Shown here: one piece after another, positions 50,295-57,724 of the stretch
Layout: each line of letters begins with the position of its first letter
Numbering within the stretch: the first letter of the stretch is position 1
Origin: Lewinella sp050633125
GTDB lineage: Bacteria; Bacteroidota; Bacteroidia; Chitinophagales; Saprospiraceae
Reading direction: 5' to 3'
Assembly: GCF_050633125.1 (NCBI RefSeq)
Contig: NZ_JBOEFX010000018.1
Location: forward strand, 124,001-188,000
Length of the DNA: 64,000 nucleotides
Position numbers and translations under genes: made by a program
The notes under the pieces: generated by a model
Seen by the model: only the letters and a program-made list of their open reading frames with translations
The model's database searches: none
What the model was told of the DNA's origin: nothing

Positions 50295-50807
50295 ATGAAT
50301 ATCCTCACCCTTTCTGGTTCTGCGCGCCCCGGTTCTTCCAACCAACTGTTGTTAGAAGCCATTGCTGCGGCTTTTCCTGATTATCGCTTTACGCATTTTA
50401 CTGGATTGCCTCAGCTGCCACTTTTTTTGCCAGACTTAGATCACGCACCTTGGCCAGCGCCTGTAATCGAATGGAGGCAGGCCCTCCAATCTGCTACTGC
50501 GGTTATCATCACCACGCCAGAATACATCCACAACCTTCCGGCACTACTGAAGAATGCCCTCGAATGGATTGCCAGCTCTGGCGAATTAGTAGGCAAGCCC
50601 GTGTTGCCCATTACTTTCACGCCCAGTACCCCCCGAGGTGAGCGTGCCATGCAGTCGTTGCTTTGGTCGCTCGGTGCACTCGATGCCCGTATTGTGGCAG
50701 AACTACCCCTCTACCAAAACGAAATGGAGCGAGAAGGCCAGCGGCTACTGCTATCGGCTGATGCAGAGGAAATGATGGAAGAGGCATTGAAGCTGCTGAA
50801 GGGCTAA
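50295..50807 (+). CDS. NADPH-dependent FMN reductase-family oxidoreductase
   Basis: 170 residues with the flavodoxin-like fold: FMN phosphate loop LSGSARPGSSNQLLLEAI (about 5-22), and the TPEYIHNLPALLKNALEW segment (about 73-90), typical of NAD(P)H:FMN/quinone or chromate reductases of the ArsH/SsuE-like group. It could supply reduced flavin or detoxify quinones. Its leader is duplicated upstream. Single gene, followed by short AATCGTA repeats. Confidence 0.88.
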   Translation: MNILTLSGSARPGSSNQLLLEAIAAAFPDYRFTHFTGLPQLPLFLPDLDHAPWPAPVIEWRQALQSATAVIITTPEYIHNLPALLKNALEWIASSGELVGKPVLPITFTPSTPRGERAMQSLLWSLGALDARIVAELPLYQNEMEREGQRLLLSADAEEMMEEALKLLKG

Positions 50808-50862
50808 TCGTACCATTGCGATCATACGTTTAGGTAGGGTAATCGTATTATTGCGATCATAC
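50806..50862. repeat. Short repeat AATCGTACCATTGCGATCATACG, two copies
   Basis: Copies at 50806-50828 and 50841-50862. Others are at 18442-18464 and, at the two ends of the palindromic element, near 60358 and 60650-60668. CGTA...TACG gives a small dyad. Confidence 0.5.
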
Positions 50863-51038
50863 ATTTATACCGTGTTTTTGTGAAACAAAAAATAACTTTT
50901 GCTAAGTACTTGAACTTAATTATTGGACAAAAACGCTAGCTTTACAGCTAAGAAATCTTACATGTCCTTATATTACCTCATATGGTTCAAATAAGCTCGC
51001 ATTGAGAAAGTCCTCTACCTAGTATTAAATCCCTCGCT

Positions 51039-53522
51039 TTGTCTCAAGAAAACTTACATCCTGTTCATTCTGCCACAAGCTATTACGTAGATGTCATCTT
51101 GCCGTTGGCCATTGCACGGCCGTATACTTATGCGGTGCCTGAAGAATTGGTGCCCGAAATAAAGATAGGCGTTAGGGTAGAGGTGCAGTTTGGGAAAAGT
51201 AAGTTGTACACAGGGTTGGTCATGCGGGTACACCAGGAGGCACCCGTCCAGCAACGTACCAAGCCCATTATCAGTGTCATTGACGAAGTACCCATCGTTA
51301 CGGAACAGCAGTTTAAACTGTGGCGGTGGATGGCCAGCTACTATCTCTGCTCCTTGGGCGAAGTAATGAATGCAGCGCTACCCGCAAATTTTAAACTCAC
51401 CAGCGAAACCCGCGTAACGCTCGGCCCGCTTTTTCATCAGGATCCAGCCTTATTGAGTGATAAAGAATACCTGATAGCCGAGGCGCTTTCGATTCAGGAA
51501 GAACTCAGTATCGATGACTTACAGGACATCCTCGGACAAAAGACCGTTTACCCAATAATCCGCCGCTTGCTGGACAAGCGCATTGTTTACCTCAAGGAAG
51601 ACCTGAAGGAAAAATACCGACCCAAGAAGATTCTTTGTGTTCGTTTTCAGGAGCCTTATGCTTCCGACCCTAATAGCTTGCACCTTGCTTTCGAGCTGGT
51701 CTCGCGTTCTACGAGGCAAGAAACAGCCCTGTTGGCCTACATTCAAACAAGTAAGCAACAAGAGTTTGTGCGCCAATCAGAATTGATTCGGCAGTCAAAT
51801 GCCGATAATGGGGTCATTAAAGCAATGGTCAAAAAGGAAATATTTGAGGTTTACGAACGCGAAATTAGCCGTATAGGGAGCTACGAAGAAGATACTCTGG
51901 ATGCATCAACACTCGCTACGCAGCAAACCCGTGCATTAGCAGAAATAAAAACACACTTTGAAGACAAAGGCGTCGTGTTACTGCACGGTGTTACCGGTAG
52001 CGGAAAGACGAGGGTGTACCTGGAACTGATGCAAGAAGTTATTGCAAAGGGCGGCCAGGTCCTCTACTTATTACCAGAGATTGCCCTGACCACCCAAATC
52101 ATCGAACGCGTACAAAAGGTATTGGGAGACGATGTGATGGTCTATCATTCGCGCCTCAATCACAACGAACGAATTGAGCTTTGGCAAAAAGTACAAGCGG
52201 GTAAGGGTGCTGTGGTGGGGCCGCGTTCGGCCATGTTTTTGCCTTATCAGGAACTCGCGCTTGTTATTGTTGATGAAGAACACGACCCTAGCTATAAGCA
52301 GCGCGACCCCAACCCTCGTTATCATGGCCGGGATACGGCTATCGTCCTGGCACACCAGTTTGGGGCCAAAGTATTGCTAGGTACGGCTACACCAGCCTTG
52401 GAAACCTACCACAATACCCAGAAGGGAAAATACGGCCTGGTCGTGATGAACGACCGCTTCGGCGGGATCGAACTCCCTGAAATCATCATCGCCGATGCCC
52501 GTAAAGCACAGCTGGAGCAGCGTATGTATAACCACTTTACGGATACCTTGATCGATGAACTCAAGGCTGCTTTGGAACGAGGAGAACAAGCCATCCTTTT
52601 TCAGAATCGACGGGGGTATTCTCCAACCTATCGCTGCCCTACCTGCGCGTGGCATTCCGAGTGCGTCAACTGTGATGTGAGCCTGACCTATCACAAGTTT
52701 CACGAGATGCTAAAGTGCCATTACTGTGGCTATAGCACCAAACTCCCCACCGAATGCCCGGCTTGTGGCAGCACGGGCTTGACCATGCAGGGCTTCGGAA
52801 CAGAAAAAATAGAAGATGAGCTGAAAATATTCCTCCCCGATGCCAAAATTGGCAGGATGGACCTGGATACCGTTCGTGGCAAGAATGCCCACGCTAAGAT
52901 TATCGGCGAATTCGAGGAAGGTAAAATCGATATACTGGTAGGTACCCAAATGGTGACCAAAGGGCTGGATTTTGAACGGGTAGGCGTAGTAGGCGTACTC
53001 AGTGCCGATCAACTCCTACAATTTCCCGACCTCCGCGCCTCGGAGCGAGCCTTTCAATTGATGTTGCAGGTAGCCGGTAGAGCAGGGCGTAAACACCGGC
53101 AGGGCAAAGTGGTTATCCAAGCTTTTAATACCGCCCACCCGGTGATCAAGGAAGTACTAGAAGGCGATTACGCGGCCTTCTATGGTCGTGAATTAAAGGA
53201 GCGGCACGAGTTTGCTTATCCACCTTTTATGCGCCTCATTCGGATCACCCTCAAACACAAGAAGCCGCAGGTGGTCAATGATGCTATGAAATTGTATGCC
53301 CACTGGCTCAAACAACAGTTAGGTGAATGGGTGCTAGGCCCTGCGGTACCCCATGTTGGCCGCGTCAGGAATTACTACCTGCTCGATGTGCTCATCAAAC
53401 TGGAGATGAACCCGCAGAAGATCAAGTTTGCCAAAAAACACATCCACGCTGCCACCGAACAAATCAAGCAAACCCAAGGCTACAGCAATGTCCGCGTCAG
53501 CATTGATGTGGATCCGTATTAG
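51039..53522 (+). CDS. priA: Primosomal replication restart helicase
   Basis: 827 residues. N-terminal 3'BD domain (about 15-115, YVDVILPLAIARPYTYAVPE), winged-helix, helicase lobe 1 with Walker A HGVTGSGKTRVYLEL and DEEH box VIVDEEHDPSYK, zinc module with four Cys pairs (CPTC, CVNC, CHYC, CPAC, about 535-580), lobe 2 and the C-terminal domain. PriA restarts stalled forks and loads DnaB through DnaT/DnaC-like partners. The only in-frame start before the conserved region is TTG at 51039; no ATG occurs until far inside the 3'BD domain, so a TTG start is likely. Confidence 0.93.
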   Translation: MSQENLHPVHSATSYYVDVILPLAIARPYTYAVPEELVPEIKIGVRVEVQFGKSKLYTGLVMRVHQEAPVQQRTKPIISVIDEVPIVTEQQFKLWRWMASYYLCSLGEVMNAALPANFKLTSETRVTLGPLFHQDPALLSDKEYLIAEALSIQEELSIDDLQDILGQKTVYPIIRRLLDKRIVYLKEDLKEKYRPKKILCVRFQEPYASDPNSLHLAFELVSRSTRQETALLAYIQTSKQQEFVRQSELIRQSNADNGVIKAMVKKEIFEVYEREISRIGSYEEDTLDASTLATQQTRALAEIKTHFEDKGVVLLHGVTGSGKTRVYLELMQEVIAKGGQVLYLLPEIALTTQIIERVQKVLGDDVMVYHSRLNHNERIELWQKVQAGKGAVVGPRSAMFLPYQELALVIVDEEHDPSYKQRDPNPRYHGRDTAIVLAHQFGAKVLLGTATPALETYHNTQKGKYGLVVMNDRFGGIELPEIIIADARKAQLEQRMYNHFTDTLIDELKAALERGEQAILFQNRRGYSPTYRCPTCAWHSECVNCDVSLTYHKFHEMLKCHYCGYSTKLPTECPACGSTGLTMQGFGTEKIEDELKIFLPDAKIGRMDLDTVRGKNAHAKIIGEFEEGKIDILVGTQMVTKGLDFERVGVVGVLSADQLLQFPDLRASERAFQLMLQVAGRAGRKHRQGKVVIQAFNTAHPVIKEVLEGDYAAFYGRELKERHEFAYPPFMRLIRITLKHKKPQVVNDAMKLYAHWLKQQLGEWVLGPAVPHVGRVRNYYLLDVLIKLEMNPQKIKFAKKHIHAATEQIKQTQGYSNVRVSIDVDPY

Positions 53523-53559
53523 GGTTTTGAACCACCCGAGGGCATCAAAGGGCATCCAA

Positions 53560-53614
53560 GGCAAATTCATGAATTTGCCTTGAATTTGCCTTGGATTTGC
53601 CTTGAATTTGCCTT
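53560..53614. repeat. Palindrome GGCAAATTCATGAATTTGCC and tandem 11-mer (GAATTTGCCTT x4)
   Basis: A 20-bp perfect palindrome (53560-53579) leads into units at 53571, 53582, 53593 and 53604. The palindrome centre is shared with 20749-20796. Confidence 0.7.
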
Positions 53615-53635
53615 TTAGGGGTGGGTCGCGCCAGG

Positions 53636-53714
53636 GGTGGGAGCCAGCACCGGGCACCGGTGAGCCCGCAGGGCCGAGCGAGCAGCGAGTGGCGGACGAC
53701 CCGACCCGAAGCAC
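53636..53714 (-). repeat. GC-rich structured repeat (family G2), diverged copy 3
   Basis: On the minus strand GGCGCCTCCCTCCGCTGTGC, CGCCACTCGCTGCTCGCTCGG and CCTGCGGGCTCACCGGTGCC parallel the block order of 49946-50042. More GC-rich than the other copies. Confidence 0.45.
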
Positions 53715-53787
53715 AGCGGAGGGAGGCGCCCTAATAACAATCTATTGTCAAAATAAACTATCCTGAGGCAGGGATGTTAATCCACCA

Positions 53788-53806
53788 CGAAGATTTTTTA
53801 TCTTCG
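53788..53806. promoter_or_regulatory. Small hairpin CGAAGAT-TTTTT-ATCTTCG upstream of gcvP
   Basis: Perfect 7-bp stem with a 5-T loop, 123 bp before the gcvP ATG. It may be a transcript end or a leader structure; nothing resembling a glycine riboswitch was recognised in 53807-53928. Confidence 0.3.
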
Positions 53807-53928
53807 CAGCAAGGAAGACAGGTACGGAGAACAAGCACCCTGTTTTTGGGAAACTCCGTGGCTTTAGTCCTGTTTTTGCAAATGTTCTGTAAAGAAGTTC
53901 CTAACCTACCTCAACCGGAATTACTACC

Positions 53929-56784
53929 ATGAGTAAAACGGCATTTTTCGATCAGTTTGTGAACCGCCATATTGGACCCTCTCCTGCAGAGGTTTCGCAA
54001 ATGATCAAGACCATCGGCGTTAAAAGCCTCGACCAATTAATTGATGAAACAGTACCTGCAGATATCCGTCGCAAGGACGCGATAAAGGTACCTGTTGCTC
54101 AGACGGAGCACGCCTACCTCGGCAGCCTAAAAGCATTGGCCGCTAAGAATAAGGTGTATAAGACCTATATCGGGCTGGGCTATTATCCTACGATTACTCC
54201 ATCGGTAATTGCTCGGAATATTTTTCAGAATCCGGGTTGGTATACACAGTATACGCCCTATCAGGCAGAGATCGCTCAAGGCCGATTGGAGGCACTTCTG
54301 AATTTCCAGACCATGGTAAGTGACCTTACCGGTATGGAGATCGCCAACGCTTCTTTGCTAGACGAAGGCACGGCGGCGGCGGAAGCGATGGCCCTGTTTT
54401 TTGCCCAGAAAAATAAGCGTAACAAAAAGGAACNNGATCAAGTACTCCCTCAGACGATTGCAGTACTTCAGGCACGGGCTGAACCTTTGGGCATTGAGGT
54501 GCAAGTAAAACCTGTTGGTGATTTCGAATTAAATGACCAGGTTTTTGGCTTGATGTTACAGTACCCTGCTGCTAATGGTGCTGTAGAGGATTACCGAGCA
54601 CTGACTGCTGAGGCGAACGCCAAAGAAATTTACGTGACTGTCGCTGCCGATTTGTTGGCGCTGACAGTGCTGATGCCTCCTGGTGAGTGGGGCGCTGATG
54701 CAGTTGTGGGCAATACCCAACGGTTCGGCGTGCCTATGGGTTATGGAGGCCCTCATGCAGCCTATTTTGCTTGCCGCGAAGATTACAAACGCTCGCTACC
54801 AGGGCGTATCATCGGAGTGTCGGTAGACCAAAGAGGGAAACCTGCACTGCGGATGGCACTGCAAACCCGTGAGCAGCACATTCGCCGCGAAAAAGCAACG
54901 TCTAATATTTGCACTGCTCAGGCACTGCTGGCTATAATGGCCGGTATGTATGCAGCTTGGCACGGGCCAGAGGGTTTACGGGCGATTGCTGTCCGTATCA
55001 ACACCTTGGCACAATTGCTGGGGCAAAGCGCTAAGCAGCTGGGTTACGAACTGGAAGTAGCGCATTACTTTGATACGATTGCCATTAAAGCTGATCATCA
55101 AAGTCGCCTGGCTATTCGCCGAGCGGCCTTGGGGGCGGAGCTGAATTTTCACTATACGGATACAGGGGTGCAGATCAGCCTGGATGAGACGACAACCCGT
55201 GAAGATGTAGAGCTAATTGCCGGAATTCTTGCTGTCGATTTTGAGCAGGATACTATCGCATTGGCAACCGAAGAACCTGCCACTATTTCTGCGCCGGAAA
55301 ACCTGTACCGCCAGACCGACTATCTGACGCATCCGGTATTTAACAGTTACCAGACGGAAACGGAGATGATGCGCTATATCAAGCGCCTGGAAAATCGGGA
55401 TTTGTCGCTGACGCAATCCATGATTCCATTAGGGTCATGTACCATGAAACTGAACGCAGCGACAGAACTGATGCCCGTAAGTTGGCCTGAGTTTGCGAAC
55501 TTGCACCCCTTCGTGCCTAAAGATCAGGCTGCTGGTTATTACCAGATGTTTACGGAACTGGAGGCTTGGTTGAGTGATATCACCGGGTTTACCGCTTGTT
55601 CATTACAACCCAATTCTGGTGCACAAGGAGAATACACGGGCTTACTTACGATTCGCGCGTATCACCTTTCACGAGGTGATGACAATCGTAAGGTGGCGAT
55701 TATTCCTGATTCAGCCCACGGTACCAACCCTGCTAGTGCGGTAATGGCGGGTATGAAAGTCGTGGTGGTGAAATGTGACGACGAAGGAAATATTGATATC
55801 GCTGATCTACGAGAGAAAGCTGAAGCAAATGCTGCCGATCTTTCGTGCTTGATGGTTACCTACCCTTCGACGCACGGTGTTTTTGAGACAGGAATTGTAG
55901 AAATTTGCCAGATCATTCATGAGTTTGGCGGATTGGTATATATGGATGGTGCCAATATGAACGCGCAGGTAGGCTTGAGTAGCCCTGGTATCATCAAAGC
56001 AGATGTTTGTCACTTGAATTTGCACAAGACGTTTGCCATTCCTCATGGTGGTGGAGGGCCTGGTATGGGACCTATTTGTGTGAATGATAAATTAGCTCCT
56101 TTTCTGCCTAAGCACCCCTTGGTAGAAACAGGCGGCGAACAAGGAATACTTCCTGTATCGGCGGCCCCTTGGGGAAGCGCGAGCATCCTATTGATTAGCT
56201 ATGCCTATATCAAAATGTTGGGACCTGATGGCCTGACGGATGCGAGCCGTTATGCAATATTGAATGCCAACTATATCAAGGCACGCTTGGAAGCACATTA
56301 TTCAGTGCTATTTAATGGAGAAAATGGGCATACCGCTCACGAACTCATTATAGACTTGAGGCCCTTTAAGGAACTCATCTCCGCAGCTGACGTAGCGAAG
56401 CGATTGATTGACTATAGCTTCCACGCACCAACCTTGAGCTGGCCCGTAGCCGGAACAATCATGATAGAGCCAACAGAAAGTGAAAGCATGGCTGAGCTGG
56501 ATCGTTTCTGTGATGCGATGATTGCTATCCGCAAGGAGATTGATGAGATCGCCAGCGGTGAAGCCGATGCAGAGAACAATGTGTTGCACAATGCTCCTCA
56601 CGTATTGGAATGGTTGACTGCCGACGAATGGCCTTTCCCTTATAGTAGACAAAAAGCAGCGTGGCCTTTGCCTTACCTGCTGGAAGGACGTAAGTTTTGG
56701 GCCAGCGTAGCGCGAGTAGACAATGGATTCGGTGACCGTAACCTGGTGTGCACTTGCCCGCCGATTGAAAGTTACGCTGAATAA
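53929..56784 (+). CDS. gcvP: Glycine dehydrogenase (decarboxylating), P protein
   Basis: 951 residues, the usual single-chain length. The N-terminal half starts FVNRHIGPSPAEVSQMIKTIG (RHIGP signature) and carries QTMVSDLTGMEIANASLLDE; the C-terminal half holds QPNSGAQGEYTGLLTIRAYH, PDSAHGTNPASAVMAGM and the PLP lysine in HLNLHKTFAIPHGGGGPGMG (K about 700). It decarboxylates glycine and loads aminomethyl onto the H protein. Two N bases (54434-54435) fall within one codon; the frame remains open, but a few residues near NKKE appear missing compared with the family. No gcvT or gcvH is adjacent. Confidence 0.95.
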   Translation: MSKTAFFDQFVNRHIGPSPAEVSQMIKTIGVKSLDQLIDETVPADIRRKDAIKVPVAQTEHAYLGSLKALAAKNKVYKTYIGLGYYPTITPSVIARNIFQNPGWYTQYTPYQAEIAQGRLEALLNFQTMVSDLTGMEIANASLLDEGTAAAEAMALFFAQKNKRNKKEXDQVLPQTIAVLQARAEPLGIEVQVKPVGDFELNDQVFGLMLQYPAANGAVEDYRALTAEANAKEIYVTVAADLLALTVLMPPGEWGADAVVGNTQRFGVPMGYGGPHAAYFACREDYKRSLPGRIIGVSVDQRGKPALRMALQTREQHIRREKATSNICTAQALLAIMAGMYAAWHGPEGLRAIAVRINTLAQLLGQSAKQLGYELEVAHYFDTIAIKADHQSRLAIRRAALGAELNFHYTDTGVQISLDETTTREDVELIAGILAVDFEQDTIALATEEPATISAPENLYRQTDYLTHPVFNSYQTETEMMRYIKRLENRDLSLTQSMIPLGSCTMKLNAATELMPVSWPEFANLHPFVPKDQAAGYYQMFTELEAWLSDITGFTACSLQPNSGAQGEYTGLLTIRAYHLSRGDDNRKVAIIPDSAHGTNPASAVMAGMKVVVVKCDDEGNIDIADLREKAEANAADLSCLMVTYPSTHGVFETGIVEICQIIHEFGGLVYMDGANMNAQVGLSSPGIIKADVCHLNLHKTFAIPHGGGGPGMGPICVNDKLAPFLPKHPLVETGGEQGILPVSAAPWGSASILLISYAYIKMLGPDGLTDASRYAILNANYIKARLEAHYSVLFNGENGHTAHELIIDLRPFKELISAADVAKRLIDYSFHAPTLSWPVAGTIMIEPTESESMAELDRFCDAMIAIRKEIDEIASGEADAENNVLHNAPHVLEWLTADEWPFPYSRQKAAWPLPYLLEGRKFWASVARVDNGFGDRNLVCTCPPIESYAE

Positions 56785-56812
56785 GGTTAGCTATAAAATA
56801 TGGCTGAAATAA

Positions 56813-56844
56813 AATGCCCGCTTCGATCTCTCGAAGCGGGCATT
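56813..56844 (+). terminator. Strong bidirectional terminator between gcvP and the barrel gene
   Basis: AATGCCCGCTTCGA pairs with TCGAAGCGGGCATT around TCTC, 28 bp after gcvP. It is followed by ATTGATTTTTAA on the plus strand and preceded by TTTATTTCAGCC on the other, so it can serve both convergent genes. Confidence 0.85.
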
Positions 56845-56892
56845 ATTGATTTTTAAAAGAGCTTTTTCTCTTTCAAGTTTAGGTGATTGGTA

Positions 56893-57444
56893 TTATCCAC
56901 CGAAGCGGTAACCAATTCCAAGCTTACCCTGGAACATGATATCTGGCCAATCAACAGTGTACTCAGTACCACTGTCTTCGTATTTAGTGTTGTCGACCAA
57001 AGCGCGACCAACACCGAAGCCGATGTCAAAAACGATACCACTACGAGATACGGACTTATATCCGATTCCTACACCAAGTCCAAAACGGGTTTGGCTGTAC
57101 TCTGCATAGTTGGTGTCACCATCCGCTTTGTAGCTGCGGGAGATGAAACGTAAAAAGGCATCTGCATAGAATTTGTCAGCACCATCATCAGGGTTGAAGT
57201 AATATTTACCAACCACGCCAATTGGAATGTTGCTCCACTTGAGGCTAGTAAAATCATCATTACCTCCACCGATACCGATAGTAGCTTCAACAGAGAATTC
57301 ATCAGAAAGAATGAAGTCTCCTCCAACACTTAGGTCGCCAAATAGTAGCCCAATAGGGTTAATTGTGACATCTACTTGCGCGTCTGCGCGGAAGGCAGAA
57401 AAAGAGAAAACGGCCAGGGCCAAGATCATTAATCTTGATTTCAT
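56893..57444 (-). CDS. Outer-membrane beta-barrel protein, small
   Basis: 183 residues: signal peptide LMILALAVFSFSAFRADAQ and alternating amphipathic strands with glycine-rich turns (VEATIGIGGGNDDF, FGLGVGIGYKSV, IGFGVGRALVD), ending QGKLGIGYRFGG. Resembles small barrel proteins of the OmpA-like/'outer membrane beta-barrel' group common in Bacteroidota. Function unknown. Convergent with gcvP across the terminator. Confidence 0.72.
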   Translation of the reverse strand: MKSRLMILALAVFSFSAFRADAQVDVTINPIGLLFGDLSVGGDFILSDEFSVEATIGIGGGNDDFTSLKWSNIPIGVVGKYYFNPDDGADKFYADAFLRFISRSYKADGDTNYAEYSQTRFGLGVGIGYKSVSRSGIVFDIGFGVGRALVDNTKYEDSGTEYTVDWPDIMFQGKLGIGYRFGG

Positions 57445-57472
57445 AAAGGTGTAATTTAGTTATTCAATGGCC

Positions 57473-57480
57473 TAAAGGTA
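57473..57480 (-). promoter_or_regulatory. -7-like box TACCTTTA for the barrel gene
   Basis: One mismatch to TAnnTTTG, 28 nt before the ATG at 57444. Confidence 0.4.
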
Positions 57481-57589
57481 GATAAATATCCTACACACGA
57501 CAATTAATTACGTTTTTTTTAACAGCAGGGTTAGCTATGCGTCAAAAGGGCGTTAAAGCCTCTTTTTGCTGGTTACCTTTTGCCATTCA

Positions 57590-57722
57590 ATGCTATGCTT
57601 GTGGTGTTGCTCGCCTTGGCTCGCGGTTGTGTTTGCTTTGCTCGTGATCTTGGTTAGCTCATGCTACACATGATTTTAAAAACCGCGAGCGCGCGCACCT
57701 CCGCGAACACTAGTGAGTACCG
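57590..57722. repeat. Low-complexity repeat with GCACCTCCGCGAACACTAGTG tail
   Basis: Contains GCTCGCCTTGGCTCGCGGTTG, later AACCGCGAGCGCGCGCAC, a loose inverted pair, and the tail matching 5881-5900. It ends at the stop codon of the PIG-L gene, as the other copy ends at the stop of the MsbA-like gene. Bases 57481-57589 show no gene. Confidence 0.45.
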
Positions 57723-57724
57723 AT

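Noticed and set aside
50012..50380. Plus-strand open frame of 122 codons before the FMN reductase
   Set aside because: Translates the duplicated leader and microrepeat and overlaps the real gene out of frame.
53334..53714. Minus-strand open frame of 126 codons across the priA end
   Set aside because: Antisense to priA and then repeat DNA; no homology recognised.
53807..53928. Glycine riboswitch upstream of gcvP
   Set aside because: The conserved glycine-aptamer core was not recognised; only a small hairpin lies upstream.
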